A DNA stretch of 64,000 nt from Takashimella koratensis (GCA_003116875.1 BCKT01000004.1:1422891-1486890), one strand, 5' to 3'; shown: positions 43,481 to 57,192, numbered from the stretch's first letter. The notes: generated by a model from the sequence alone, not told the origin. Program-made: numbers and translations.

Positions 43481-46400
43481 ATGTTCAAGCTTCTCAAGGA
43501 CTTGACTCGGCCACCCGAGCCCCTCACTCCGTCTCCGCAGCCGTCTGCTCCAAACTCCCCTGCCCCCGTTCCCTATGTCGCCCGAGAGCGTGCACGATCG
43601 ATTTCTACTGTGGGCTCACCCGCGCCAAATTCGCCAGCGGTTGGAACGGGTGTCCCTCCTTTCGCTCGAGCTGAATCTGGCGAACCTCCTGCTCTCGCCG
43701 AGCCAGTCGCACCAGTAGAGGTCGAAGTCAAGGAGACCAATCCGGATGCACTTCGAGTCGTTGAACTGCTGTCGGCGCTAAGGGATATAACGACCGCTGC
43801 TTCGGCAGAGAACGACAATTATGCTGCTGGGCATATGATGCAATACATCGAGGTGGGTCCTAAAAGTTCGACGTTCGCTGACAGCCATCAGACTTTTGCC
43901 CAACTCTTGTCAGTTCATGGTCACTTCTTGAGCAGACGAGGTTTCCGTCGCCACAAAGGTTTCGACACACTGGTCGCGGCTATGGCTAGGGGATTGTGCT
44001 GGCGCGAGCAACCACCCAATGCTGTAGACGAGGAATGGCAGGTGTTCGAAGTACAACGAGCCGAAGGTCTTCGGTTAGCATTCGAGGTTCTGGCATGGGC
44101 AACAGCAGACCGGCCGGGATTGACTCATTTCGAGGTGATTACTCTAATCAAGCGTTGTGGAAGCTAATTTCCTTCAGAAACAAGGAGGCTATATGGGTCT
44201 GCTGCCTATCCTTCGCCTCGTTTCACCTCGGTCCCCTCCACCGGCCATGGCTGACAACGGCGACGTGTTTATCACAAGTCCAGACCCTACCTCGCCAGAG
44301 TCACCAGCGACAAAATTGCCTCCTGCTTCCCCAGAGCCCTTTGGTCCGATCTTGGGGCTACTTCTTGCCCACCTTCTCACCAACAACTACTCGCTTCTCG
44401 CCATGTTTTCGGATTCAGCAGCTTCGTCTTCGACTTCCGATGCCGTCACACTGGAGGATAAGCTGGGTTCCGACATCTGCTTGCGGCCAACTTCCAATCT
44501 GCGACTCTTCTGGACATACTTGTGGGGCTTGGACGACACTCCGGGGGTTTTGAGTCATCTCAAGAGGCAGGAAACGATCGATCTCGTCTCATCTGGTCGC
44601 TTTGAGGGTATCAACAACCCTATGGGTCGTCGTGCAGAGTTGGTCAATCTGGCTTTCCGAGTACTCAATACCGCAATCCACTCTTCAACTCCAAACTTGT
44701 TCCTCGTACACAATCAACTGCCTGAGTTGATCGACTTCCTTCTCACTCGATCATACGGCCCGGAAGCTCCGCGAAAGTTCGAGGTCACGTTCCCTTCGCG
44801 TGACGAGTGGTACTTGTCAGAGGATCAAGTGACGTCCAAGCCGGTGGAATGGAAGCCGCCCAGCCCGAGTCTACGTCGTGTGTACCTCTCGATGCTCAGA
44901 CGGATGCTGGAGGCGGGTGTAACCCAAGAGCAATCGTGGCGATTGTTCGAACTCGTTCGCTCCGCACCAAAGGTGACTTCCAGTCGAACGAATGGGTCGA
45001 GTGCGGTCTCTCCAGTACCCGATTCCGGTAACGACACGCCCCGAGCAGGCTCACCGTCTGGGCAGGACGAGAACGGATCGAAACCTTTCCGCGGCAGGGC
45101 GCCCTTGAAGCTAGTTGTTCCCACTCCTCCCATACCTGCCGAATTGGAGACGCTCCGTCCCGAGGTTTTGGACCTGATTCAACATGCGATGAAGACTCGA
45201 TGGCCGGACGTTTTCGTCTTCCGAGGTGGTCGAGGTAACGCTGCAGGTGGTATTCAGCTCAATGACCTCGGTCGGCCATGGATGCAGGCATCAAAGGGAT
45301 TCACATTTTCCGTGAGTAGTGATTCGTCGCGCTAAGCTAACTTGGTATCAGTGTTGGTTGTATATTACGAAACTCAACGAGGCAATCACGGTCGTTCACA
45401 TGTCGCAAAAAGACAGCAATCGCCCTCTCTTCCGCGTCCGCATCCTTGAAAATTCGCAGATTGGACTGTACAGCTCAGTTCACAAGCCAACATCCGGTGT
45501 TTCGGGCGAGGCGCCAACGGAAGACGATTCTTTCACGAATGAGATCGTTTGCTCCGCTCCCGACGCCTTGGTCCCGCATCATCAATGGGTTCATTTCACT
45601 GTTGGCTGTCGCAGAGGACGGAGCACCAGTCATGCTGAGGCACGCATTTACATCGATGGACGACGGGTAGGGGCTGTACGGATCATGTACCCGGTACCGA
45701 TGCCCCCATCGGTTTCTGTTTCGGGGAGTGGCAAAGTCTCCCCTACAGAAGGCATTCGGACAAGCGTTGGGTGCGAATATGTCCGCGAGGATAAACCTGT
45801 CGGCGAGGATCCGGCAAATGCGCTTGGTCGAGCAGAGGACAACGAATGGATGCTGGGAAGAACGCTGTTGCTGGAGGAAACCGTCTCGGAAGATCTGGTC
45901 CTGCTCATGCACCACTTGGTAAGGAGGTGCCGGTCGATCAAACTGACAAATAGGGTCCCAGGTACAGCGGTAATATGCAGGAACCACTAGGAAAATTCCT
46001 GACCTGTGAGGCCATGACAGCTTGCATTTTGTACTCGATGCTGATCATGATTATTAGACGAGGGCGCGACTTCAATCAATGTGTACTTGAGCTCAGTTGC
46101 GCAGAACGCCGCAGAGAAAACGGCGACACTGCTTCCGAACAACTCAAGCATGGTCCGCGCCATTCGCACAGGTCCAGCGATCCAAGAGGACAATGTCGTC
46201 ATTTCACTTTCACCCAAGGACGTTCTCCCACCGACCGATCGTCGATGCTCGTCGGATTCGGTGATGAACTCTGCTATTCCCCACATCACGCGAACTCGGG
46301 CTTTCCGACATGGTACCGCAGCGATGACAGGCGGTGTCTACGGCCATGCAAGCCCTAGTCTGGACGAAGCAGTCTCGGCTGTCGGAGGCGGGGTCATCGT

Positions 46401-49400
46401 CCTCAAGCTTATCGACATGGCTAAAAACTCCACAGAACTTGCTGCCACGTTGAATATATTGCGCGATATGATCAGAGACAGCTGGAGCGCGAGTGAGGAG
46501 ATGGAACGGATACATGGGTTTGACCTCTTGGCGGCCATCCTGCGGCCAAAAATGATCCAAATGATCGATATCGACTGCGTCAAGATTATACTGTCGATCC
46601 TAGGTATCTCTGCCGACAAAGCTAGGTAAGTTGACCATGAGGACCTCGTACACTCAACTAATATTTTCAGTGCCGCGACCGTGGTCAACTCAGCCGCTTA
46701 TCGTTCTATTGGATTGGAATTTGAGCTTTGGGCGCTGGCCCCACTTGGTGTGGTGTCGCTCTACTTCCAGCACTTTGACTGGCTCCTCACAACTTCGAAG
46801 CACAAACGCTTCAACTTGTTGCGCACGTTCCAGAAGTCCAACGTAGTTCGTCGATTGCTGTACACAATTCGTTCAGGGCTTTTCGAACCGACTGTTGTAC
46901 CTCTAGCTGTTGGTGAGTTACACGAGGACACCTCTTGGGATGAGGCTGACGCGTATAGATGCTCTGAGATTGATCCTCGTGTCGCGTTGGAGCTCGGAGG
47001 ATGGAATCAAGCCGATCTTCTCTTACCTAGTATCTGCGTTATGTCAAAGTAAGTCGCACCATGAGCGACCGGCTAACAACAGGCCCTTCGTCTGGCGTTT
47101 TCAATCCCGCCCCAGATCAACCTCCCTCACCTCCTCAACTTCCCGCTGCCCAGGTCTTCGCCATGGTCGCCGAAGTCTTGCACAATCAACCTCGACTCAT
47201 CAAGCTCAACAAGTCGCTCTCCCTTCATCGGCTTCTCGTCATCTTCTTGTCAAGCAATCCGATGCCTCATGTCGCCCTCCCATCACTCGATATCTTGGAA
47301 CACTGCCTCACAACTCCCGGGTTGGAATGGTTCCAGCGGTCGTTCGAATCTGAAGGAGGGTTTGCACTGCTCGCACGGACTTTGGCCCCCATTTGGACCG
47401 AGAAAATTCAGAAGACCGTGTTCAGAATCATTCTCGGTCCAACGGGGGTATCGACGGCGTTGCTGCAGTGTCCACCGGGGATGGTTTCGATCACAACAGC
47501 GTTGGATCAGTTGCTACAGGCTGCTGGGGAGGATGAGTCGATAAATCGACCGAGCCATGGTCGCACTCGGTCTGGAACTGTGACTTCTTTGCGCTCCATG
47601 GCTGTCACACCCTTAGATGCCGCTGGTAAGCCAATAGCTGGAATTGCGCTGCATGACAGGACTGACCAATGATAGATCCGGATACGGAGGACGACGATCG
47701 ACTCGAGGCATTGCTGGTGGAGCTGACCAGAGTCTACCGCGCCTCTTCACCATTCAGACGAGGTCTGACTGTCCGTCGTATCGAGACCATGATGCCAAAT
47801 TTGGCCGACTTTGCGGCGGTCTCAGCGGCCTCGCTTCGTCAGGACGCGGTTCGGTCAACCCGTATGGCCGCTCTTGGGTGGATCAACGCTTTGATCGATC
47901 TTTCAAAAGCTCCTGCTGGCATGATTAACCAGGTGGGCACTGCTGCAAGCGGACTGGACGCACAGAACAGCCGACTGACAAACTCTCAGCTCAAATTAAT
48001 CGCCGAGCAATTGACGAGCTCAGCGCCTTCTCCTCGTATGCCCTCTTCACCGTCTCTCGCACGATCCCCAATGTCTCCACCAACCCGGCCTGCTACGTCT
48101 TACTTCGGCTCTTCGATCGGTAATCGATTTGGCACATCTCCCTCGACTTCGTTCACTCCCTCGTCTCCCCGGAGAAGGCCGTCGACTGACTCGACAATGT
48201 CGTTGTACCGTACGCGGTCAGGGTTGGAGAAACGGACGCCGTTGAAGCGAGTATTGACTGGAGAGTCTATCCTTGCTGAGGAAAAGGACAAGAACTCGGC
48301 ATGGAAGATGATCATCTTGCAGACAGTAAGTTGGATCTGTGATATCATTGCAAGGGCAAGAGCACTAATGGAGTCGCTCAGGACACGCAACGACACGCAA
48401 CAATGACCCTAGACAGAAAGGACCACTGGAATAGGCTATCTCAGGCCGAGTGGCCCAAGCAAGTAGCTGCGCTTCGAGCAGAGTATGGTGTCTGGGCGGA
48501 GGAAGGAGAACCAGTCACGTGGAGAATCGACGGTAGTGAAGGTCCATTGCGAATGAGGTGAGTGCAATGGTGCTCGGTCTCCCCAAAATAAATTTGACAC
48601 TTCTTAGGAATCGATTGGAAAGGATCAACGCGGTTCCCGAGCAAGGAATGGCGAAGACGAGGCAAAAGTTGCGCGATGCTATCCCCTCGGCAGATGAGCT
48701 GTCATCTGCTGCGTCAAGGGTCAACTCAGCACCTTGGGAAGATCCCTTTGCGTTGGCCTTGGGCGATGCAGCGCCTATCGCGGAGGAAGGTATGCGACAG
48801 TTGTTCCGAGTCACATCCAGGCATCAGCTGAAGCTCATATCTTATAGCTCATCCGCCGCAAGAAGGAAACTCGCAAGTGTCGAAGACCTCAGTCCCCGCG
48901 CAAGATGCGCAAGAAGGAATTGATAACGATTCCTACGTCGACGTTGAAGATGACAAGTCGGACAAAATGCGGCGGATTGCGAAGACTTTGGAAGCTGGCG
49001 ATGTCGTCGAGGAGGCTCACGTGAGTCTATCGCGCCTCGACATGTGGTTCCTTGCGCTGACTCCTCAACAGAACATAGTCCGGATTGTCGGTGTCGACGC
49101 TTGTCGTGAGTTTTTCAAATTGAATTGCTAGTCAAATCAAGCCGCTGATGTCGCGTAGCTGGTCTTCTGATTTTCGGGAAGCGAAATCTTTACCTCATTG
49201 ACGGGCTCGTCCAAACCCCAGAAGGCCAAATAATTGAGGCGTCGCAAGCGCCGCAAGACGTCTTGTCCATTCCGTCAGGCACGCTGGTTGAGCTGGAAAC
49301 TGCAGACCAGCTTAGCTACAGGTGGTGAGTTATGGGATATGACGTAGGAAGACCGATAGCTCACGCTATCAGGCTGTACAACGAGATTGTGGAGAGCAAT

Positions 49401-52400
49401 AAACGAGCTTTCCTTTTCCGCGACGTAGCGTAAGTGTCTAGTACACAGCAGTTTCTGACCCAACGCCCAGGCTGGAGCTTTACTTCTCGGACAAGCGAAA
49501 CTTTTTGATCGTCTTCAAGGACAAGAAACAGCGCCAGGCGATCGTCCAGAAGCTCTCTGCCAAAATTGACCATCGCGATGCAATTTCGAGGTCGGTGATT
49601 GGCAACTTTGTGCTGGATACAGTAGCGAAAGCCATCGACAAGTCGGAGAGTCAATTGGAGAGCATGACTCGGCGCTGGCAGAATCGTGAAATCAGTAATG
49701 TAAGAGATGGTGACCTCTCCACCGTTTGCATGCTTACCTGTGGGACAGTTCGCGTACCTGCAACTACTCAACCAGCACGCCAATCGTACACCGAACGGTG
49801 AGTGGATTCAAGGCGGTCAGTTACTGATATCTCCTACGAAGACGTCACGCAATACCCCGTATTCCCTTGGGTGCTGTCCGACTACACATCACAGACCTTG
49901 GACCTCTCTAACCCTGCGAGCTTCCGCGATCTCTCTTTGCCCATGGGAGCGCTCACTCCCGCAAGGAGAGAGGCGGCGGCTGAGCGTTATTCCGCAACGG
50001 AGGGCGTAGGCGAGAAGCCATTGTAAGTTACCATTCAGGCTTGCTCTGTCCATGTCTCTGACTCCCTCTCAGCCACTACGGCACTCACTATACGTCGTCG
50101 ATGATTGTGTGCGGTTTCATGATCCGACTATCACCATTCACTGAGATCTTCCTGGCCCTTCAAGGCGGTAACTTTGACCTCGCCGATCGATTGTTCTCAA
50201 GCATTCCTCGAGCTTGGGACTCGGCATCCAACGATAATCGAGGCGACGTCCGTGAATTGATTCCAGAATTCTATTACTCTCCCGCGTTCCTGGTCAATGT
50301 TGTAAGTCAGACCTGGCAAGCTGGATCCAGACTTGTCTGATGATTCTGCAGAACCACCACGACTTTGGTCGAAAGCAAGTATCTGGCGACACTGTCGACA
50401 GCGTCGTACTCCCCCCTTGGGCTCTGGACGACCCGCTTCTCTTCACTCACCTCCATCGGGACGCTTTAGAGTCAGACTACGTGTCTCGTCACCTACCTCA
50501 ATGGATCGATCTCACATTCGGTTCCAAACAGCGCGACCCAGCATCGTTCAACTGTTTCCATCCATTGTCGTACCGAGGTGCCGTCGACTTGGAGCAGATG
50601 GAAGACGACAACGAGAAAGCGGCGTCGACTGCGATCATCCACAACTTCGGTCAAACGCCTTTACAGATCTTCAAAGCCCCGCACCCTCATAGATACATGA
50701 GTGGTCGGACTACACTTCCTGTCGGCGTTCGTTTCGGTGCCGCCGAGCACTGGCAATTGCTTCTGCGCAGTATCTTGCCAATTACCGAGACGACTACGCC
50801 GATTGACGATATTGTTCCGTCTACGATACCTGAAGCCAAGCCAGGCACTCAGCAACGCTACCGACTCATTGTTCCCGGCCATCCTCAGTTGTCCGTTCAA
50901 TTTGGTTTCGCGGATCAATCTCTGCGTGTCTACCACCAAGACTCTACCCCGAGAGTAGGTTTCGCCATGCATGGCAAAACGAGGGATGACGCTGACGAGT
51001 TCCTAGATGATCTGTATTGTGGAGGGTATCGCGGCGACGCATGCTGTCTTTGCGGCTCCGACCCTGGTCATCACGGTCAGCCCGCTTGGTGTGCTCACTG
51101 CCTGGCGCCTTACTATCAAGGGTCTGGGATACAAGCGAGGTGAAGCGACTTTGCAACGAGAGGCCACACTTCGAGGTCACCACCGTCCAGTCACGTGTTT
51201 GGCAGTTAGCACAGCATGGAGCTTGCTCGTTAGCGGCTCTGAGGTGAGTGGACTGAAATTGCACTTGGAGGTTTGTCACACGCTAATACATCCCTCAATA
51301 GGATGGTGTGGCCCTGGTCTGGGATATGAATCGCTTGCGCTACATTAGAGCGTTGCAGACACCCGGCGGCAAGCCAATCAAGATGGCAGCCATCAACGAG
51401 GCGGACGTAGGTATTCAATCTAGAAGGGCAGTGACTTCCCAGAGCTAACCATACACACAGGGACATATTGCATTGGCCACAGCCAGAAGCCTCTACCTGT
51501 TCACGCTCAACGGCCACCCCATCGCCTCAACATCTCTCGGAGGGTTCTCCCTCCCGACTTTCTCATTCGGGGACAGCGCTACGTCCTCAACGGACCACCT
51601 CGAATTCACAGGAAGCATCACTTTCCTGCGGCGCGAATTTTTGAAATGGGGCAATTTGTTCGTCGTCGGTGTTGGATCGGAGCTGGCAGTGTATCGATGT
51701 CTCCCTGGCGTTCGCCGGTTTGAGGACCAGGCGGTACTACCGTGGAAGATTGTTGAGCAAGGGCGGCTGTACAGATCCGGTGACGTACCGAGCAGCGAGG
51801 TGGCTGTTGCCAAGTTCATCGGGTATGTGTGGAAACATATGTGAGATGGGCACCACTGACGGATGATGTAGAGAGACGCTGTACGCTGCGTTCAAACCGA
51901 AAGATGGAGGCACCAAGCACGCATTGTACCAGTGGTCACTGCCCGAGGGCAACGCTCGACACGTACCCGAGTCAATCGCGCAGTGCATGGCAGACGGCTG
52001 CCCGAGACAGTTTGGCCTCCTTGGTGGGTCCCTTCATCGGCTCTTCTTCGCACACTACAACCGTCAAACTGACCTTTCAACCCTACAACAGAACCACGAA
52101 GGCATTGTGGAGGCTGTGGCGGGGTGTTCTGCGGCTCTCACTGCGTCCACGTCGAGAGCTTCAATATGAGGTACTGCGAAACATGCCGAGTTCGACTTTC
52201 CGAGGCGACGAGCTTGGGAGTGTTGCCGGCTAGCCGACGAGGATCCGTACTCACTCCGGCTCCAGGTGGTGGTACACCTGGATCCCGACGTGGTTCAGTC
52301 TTGCTCCATCCCACCGACGCAAGACGGGTCTCGGGAGGATCAAGTGGTGCGAGGAGTACTTCGCAGCCTCCGTCGAGGATGAGAACCAGTGTGGTCGCTC

Positions 52401-52573
52401 CGCCTAACGGTCCAGAATCAACCACAGTCAAGGCGATTGTCAGTCCCAGAATATCTTTTCCGACGACGGAATCACCGATTGTGGAGACGTCGGGAAATAC
52501 TACGCCAGTCACGGAGGATGGGAAGGGGAAGGGGACGGAGCTGTCGCCGACGCCGACAGATGGAGAGGAGTAG
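43481..52573 (+). CDS. BPH1: BEACH-WD40 protein (LYST/neurobeachin/Bph1 family)
   Basis: One very large gene, more than twenty exons, roughly 2,500 residues. BEACH proteins are peripheral scaffolds in vesicle, lysosome/vacuole and membrane trafficking. It starts [14 protein letters not shown]. The N-terminal half is helical and armadillo-like, with a concanavalin-A-like segment ([17 protein letters not shown]). A PH-like domain ([29 protein letters not shown]) precedes the BEACH domain. BEACH landmarks are [59 protein letters not shown] and [14 protein letters not shown]-terminal WD-type repeats include [27 protein letters not shown] and [12 protein letters not shown]. The tail is Ser/Pro-rich, ending TPTDGEE. 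The Pro/Ser stretches between domains look disordered. No frame break that cannot be explained by introns was noticed. Exact exon edges were not all resolved. Confidence 0.9.
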
Positions 52574-52772
52574 TGAAGTGGTTTGCAGATTTTTCAAGTA
52601 TCTTGCACAGTAGACAGTCAAATTGCATGACATGTATCACAATTGCAGACAAGAGCGGGGTTTGCAGATACGAGTGGTATTTACTCTCCGGATAGAACCC
52701 CCCATTCTCCAAGCATCATGAGCGATAATAATCGACCGACCACGGCAGCACGACTGCAGAAAGATTCAAAAG

Positions 52773-53979
52773 CTAGGTCCATCGAGTTTCGCCGTTCGAA
52801 GGCTTCGAGTTGTCGGCATCCCATCTCTTGAGCACTGAGTGGAAAGTCTGACCGTAAGCGCGCCTTTCGCTGGCGGTTGACGAGTGGTCCGTGCGTGAGG
52901 GAGAGGACAAGCTGGGGAGCCATTCGTTGCCTACAGGAAGAGTTCGGGACATGGACCGGAGCAAAGTTAATTCGTATGAAAATCAGCTCAAAATCGATTT
53001 GGGAAAAAATAAAAGGGGTTCACTCACCCTGGTGAGCTCCAGGTTTTGGAGGAGGTAACTGGACCCAAGGAGGCATCGGCTCGCGTAGAAACTTGGTCGG
53101 CAAAGCAGAGCAAGCGTTGGGTGCAGAAGTAGGTGTCGTCTGGATTTGAAACGAAATTGGTGGAGTGGGTTCCGGTGACCTTCGGGAGGCCGAAACCAAC
53201 CAGAGGCTGTAATCGGAGGGCGAACGGACAGACTCACGACACAATAGCCACTCGACCCGACTGTTCAGTTCTCCCGAACGGTTTGTTGAGATCGCATGGC
53301 ACAGGGTATTGCGCAATCCCTGTGAGAAGTCGAGGGGGCAGGTGGAGCAATGTCCCTTCGCGCAGTTCAAACAAGAATGCGCAGAGTGCAACACGCCTTG
53401 GTCAACAACGAGGTGTCGCGCGGCCTCAGAAACCACTAAGGGTTCCAGCTTGCTGATCAATTGGTCGAGATCTTGAAAGGTTCGAGCAGTGCATTTCCAC
53501 TGTGCGAGCGTGACTGAAGGGTTGTCGGCGGGAGTGACGATATACTTAGCTTTCGCCCTCAAGTTTCTCAGCTTGTTGTACACCTGGCCGAAATGTTTCT
53601 CCCATTGTGCCGTCTCCTTCACCGTCACCTCACTCGATTGCCTGATCGTCGTCAAGGAAGTCCCCGTTGAACAGCTCCATACCTGACAAAGCCTCTCGTA
53701 GTGGGTGTGGCGTCGCTTCAACCTCGTGTCGAACGCACGTACTGTCTCTTCGGAGAGGCAGACGGAGTAGAAGGTTTTGTCGTCGTTGAGGAGGTCTCGA
53801 AGCTGCTCATTGGACAAATTGTTGATCTGCTCGACCGAAAGACGTCCGCGGTTTGACCAAGGCTTCTCCGATGAAGTTTGCCTTTCCAATTTCTTTTCGC
53901 CGGTGTTTTCGACGAACAAAGAAGAGCGACATTCTCTGCAGTGCAGAAAGAATTCCGGGTCGGGAGCGAAGTTGGGCAT
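52773..53979 (-). CDS. Cys-motif cluster protein 1 (unknown family)
   Basis: First member of a four-gene tandem family on the minus strand that I do not recognise. Start MPNFAPDPEFFLHCRECRSS places a CxxC pair at about residue 14. A helical middle contains ERLCQVWSCSTGTSL and HFGQVYNKLRNLRAKAK. A second Cys cluster, HSCLNCAKGHCSTCPLDFS, has two further CxxC pairs, a plausible zinc site. A Ser/Pro-rich region follows, then a phase-1 intron (GTGAGT to GTAG) and a last exon NEWLPSLSSPSRTDHSS ending NGETRWT at 52773. The same intron phase occurs in members 2 and 3. No membrane, signal or nuclease motif is evident. DNA/RNA binding or a protein-interaction role is only a guess from the Cys pairs. 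It converges on the BEACH gene. Confidence 0.6.
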
Positions 53980-54454
53980 TGTGTCGAGCAAAGTTGCGTG
54001 TATTGGGCGTTTGTCGTAATTGGTAGTGTATATGGATGGTGGCAAAAAAGTAAAATGAGGGGGAGTCCATTGCTGGTATGTAGGACACAGACGGCTCATA
54101 CTGACTTTGACTCCACAGCCCGACGTCTGAAAGGATTGCAACGAAAGGATTTGCTACGTCTTCGACTTCAGCATTCTGGTCCAAGTGGCAATGATGCAAC
54201 GCAGTACCGCACATGTGCATGGAGGCATGCGGTGCTTTGTACATGAACTCCTAAAGACATCACCATCTTCGTGGCAGTCCCCAACCGTCCAGCTCTACAT
54301 CGAAACCCTCTGGAGGCGAGCCGTAGATCGGGATCGAGCGCTTCTCTTCGGTCGAGGAAGTGGCTTCCAAGCTACCAGTGTCTGGGATAGTTGAAGATTG
54401 CTGGAAACCACTACCGTGAAGGGGAGCGGAGCTCCTCATCGACTCGGCGCCGAT
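53980..54454. other. Spacer between Cys-motif genes 1 and 2
   Basis: Contains the promoter of gene 1 and the 3' region of gene 2. No separate gene was recognised. Confidence 0.45.
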
Positions 54455-55513
54455 TCAAGACGTTTCATTGCTGCCGATCCAGAACCCATCGAAAGATACC
54501 TTCTGAGAGATTGATGGAAGTGGTGGTTCTTTAAAGCAAACTCCATAAGCATAAGCAACGGTCCCTCCAAAATCAGTCGGTATTGAAAAGGACTCACCGA
54601 GGCTTAACCCAATTGGTTCTAGAAGTATCCACGGATGAGTCGATGTCGCTTGGAGTGAGGGTGACCCTGTCGGGTCTGAGGAGGGTGAGCTGGAGCGACG
54701 TGGTGTTTCCTGGACTAAAGTCGGTGGAGTCGATGAACATGCGCTTGACATTCTCGATGAGGCCGTTGGTTGGACAGGATGGGAAGCGGGGTCAGGGGCT
54801 GGGCTCGGAGTCGATGTACAACGTATCGAAGCGAAGAGTACCGGGTTTCGGTGGTGTTGTGATGCACGCATCGCGTTACCAATTCGGTCGAGATCGTCCC
54901 GCGAAAGTGAGATCGAGCAGTTCGTGAAGTACCCTCCTGAGCAGCCCAGACATAAGCGTGCGCGATGCAAAGTCCAAGACACACCCTTGTCATTGGAGAC
55001 AACGAATTTCGCATTTTGACTTGCCTGACGTTCGAGGTCTTGGAGGCGGATTTCAAGGCCGATAATGGAAGCATGGCATTCCTCCCACAAACATGGCATC
55101 GCAGAATCATCGAGGGATGCGGAGATCGCGGCGGCCTTCATTTTGTCCCCCAAAGCCGACAGCTTCCGGTATTCTTTTCCGACAGTTTTATCCCACTCAT
55201 CCCTAACAGTAGAAAGAGAACGATTGCCTGTCCAAGCCTTCAATAACTTGACATTGTTTTTCAGTCGCTCGTGACGCATTTGAAGTTGAGGGATGAGGTC
55301 GGTCATGGTTGCGTTGGACTGATAGTGTTCCTTGAAGAAAGCTTTCGTGCGAAGCAAACAGAGAAGCTCATAGTTTGTCTGGCCTTGAATAACACCGATC
55401 GAGAGACCGCACAGTGACTCTGACGAAGGGTTTATCATGGTCATGTTGGTCGGCGACTCGAGACATTTGGCACAGTAGAGCGAGGCATCGGGCAGGGAGC
55501 TGGGGCTGGACAT
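54455..55513 (-). CDS. Cys-motif cluster protein 2 (unknown family)
   Basis: Second member; start MSSPSSLPDASLYCAKCLES gives the N-terminal CxxC pair. The helical middle has HERLKNNVKLLKAWTGNRSL, matching the W..STG block of the other members, and DKTVGKEYRKLSALGDK. The C-terminal cluster is RLCLGCSGGYFTNCSISLS: the first CxxC is kept, but the second pair is reduced to FxNC, so zinc binding may be altered. A Ser/Pro-rich tail (SSPSSDPTGSPSLQ) precedes a phase-1 intron of 69 nt that also reads through in frame. The protein ends FDGFWIGSNETS. About 350 residues. It lies between members 1 and 3 with the same orientation. Confidence 0.6.
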   Translation of the reverse strand: MSSPSSLPDASLYCAKCLESPTNMTMINPSSESLCGLSIGVIQGQTNYELLCLLRTKAFFKEHYQSNATMTDLIPQLQMRHERLKNNVKLLKAWTGNRSLSTVRDEWDKTVGKEYRKLSALGDKMKAAAISASLDDSAMPCLWEECHASIIGLEIRLQDLERQASQNAKFVVSNDKGVSWTLHRARLCLGCSGGYFTNCSISLSRDDLDRIGNAMRASQHHRNPVLFASIRCTSTPSPAPDPASHPVQPTASSRMSSACSSTPPTLVQETPRRSSSPSSDPTGSPSLQATSTHPWILLEPIGLSLGESFSIPTDFGGTVAYAYGVCFKEPPLPSISQKVSFDGFWIGSNETS

Positions 55514-56075
55514 CGGTTCTGGAAACGTGAGTGCTGAATGGCTGTAATGCAGGTTCTCGTAGTGGGTAAGTGTGAAGAGGTTAGGATAGGAGACAGACTT
55601 GCAACCAGCATTGTCATTGTAGGTGATGTTCCCTCCGCTGACCTTGCGCTGAAAGGTTCGACGCAAAGGATCTGGTCAAGTTTCAGCTCCGCCGACTTTG
55701 GCAGTCACGGAAAACTGGGTAGTGTGGCAGACGTGCTATGAGCACAGCTTTGACTCCACACCGGCTGCCGAGAAAGTCTCTGATGAAGGGATTCGTTGCT
55801 CTGCCCCCGACCAGATCAGGCCATCGAATGTGGAGCTGCCGGATACTGTATCGTGCAAGAGTGGCAAACATGCTCACATTTCTCTCATCCCAAACTATTT
55901 CCCTGCCAAACAACTCCCCCATCCTGAGAACCACGGCAAAGATTTGCCAGGTTGCAGACTATCAGAGAGGACAAAGGAATATTTTAGGTATAGATGTGTG
56001 CCTCATTGGATACAAATAAAGAAAAGACTGTGTTCCCCTACAGCAAGAACAGATGTATTCAACAGAGGATGAATC
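55514..56075. other. Spacer between Cys-motif genes 2 and 3
   Basis: Promoter of gene 2 and 3' region of gene 3. Short frames are present but none has a recognisable motif. Confidence 0.45.
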
Positions 56076-57189
56076 TTAGATTGATGAGTCTTCGTAGGTA
56101 GTGGAGTCAGGGCTGTACAAAGCTGTGGAAACCGATGGGAGCTTTACAAGCCCCATCGGGTTGGAAACACCAGGAGAGATGGGCCGGAGGGTTGGTCCTG
56201 GAGCATCATGTCAGCTACACCGACAAACTGAAAGAAAGTTTCACTCACCGTCAAGCTGTACGACTGAACCTGAGGAGGTGTATCCCAGTGGAACGTTGGG
56301 TGACGGAACCGACCTGGGAAATTCGGAACGTAAAAGAGCTGGTCCGGAGCCGGTCTGCCCTGAGATGCGGGTGGTTGGAAGGGGCAAGAGCCGGACCGAG
56401 TCCGCTGACGAATGAACCGTTTCCTGTTGGACTTCCGGAAGGCAGACAATCAAGTCTGTAACACGGTTGGCGGAAGTTCCTTTTCCCTTGTTTCGAAGCA
56501 CGAGTTTCATCTTTCTCAGTTGCTCGATCGAAAGGTCGGTCCCGCATTTTCCGCAAAGAGCTCCGGAACCTTGGGGTATGTAACAGCCCGCACAACGAAT
56601 GGGAAGGTGGATTCGCCCGCGAAAATAGGGATCGGAAAGTCGGAGGGCTTCGGCTTCGCGTATTCCTTGAGGTACGGGCCAAGAGAACAAGTCGTCCGTG
56701 CCAACGAAACGGGCTCGATGCGAAATCAGGCTTTCGAACCGCGTCGAGGTGATGACTGGGTTTCCCTTCTTGTCCGTCGCGCGAGTTTCGTATCTCAACT
56801 GGCTCACTGCCAGTCGGAATTGGTAGACCTTCTGGGGCAACTTTAGGAATCGTCTGAAGAAATAGCCTAGGTGGCGCGAACTCACTGTTGCTCTGTACAC
56901 TGTGTCTCGACTGAGTCGGGTTCGGAGAGGTGAAGAGTGATTCAAAGGACAAAGGAAGTCGAGACGACTCGGGTCCATGTGGCTTCCAAGGGGGTTCCAG
57001 TGTGTTGGGAGAGGATGAGGCAAATGCGGGAGAGAACGTGCTGGCTTGGTTCCCAGGCGGTCGCTTGGACCGAGGTCGGATCGTCACTATTGAAAGCGGT
57101 CCGTTCTCGGATTGAGTGGCTGAGGGACAGCGAATGAACTCGTTGATTCCTGTGACCGGTTCATTGTCGTCCTTCCCTTGAAAGACCAC
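56076..57189 (-). CDS. Cys-motif cluster protein 3, apparently 5'-truncated
   Basis: Third member, clear only from about 56845 down: RRFLKLPQKVYQFRLAVSQ, then the Cys cluster IRCAGCYIPQGSGALCGKCG followed by TDLSIEQLRKMKL. The Pro/Ser tail SVPSPNVPLGYTSSGS leads to a phase-1 intron (GTGAGT), and the last exon probably ends STTYEDSSI. The N-terminal CxxC and the W..STG block of the other members are missing. Upstream, 56870-57189 is a Ser/Pro-rich frame (e.g. PPGNQASTFSPAFASSSPN) that looks like the tail of another copy rather than an N-terminus. It may use a 32-nt intron (GTGAGT to TTCAG near 56850-56880). This is either a truncated paralog or half of a chimeric gene with member 4; start is uncertain. 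Confidence 0.45.
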
Positions 57190-57192
57190 AGC

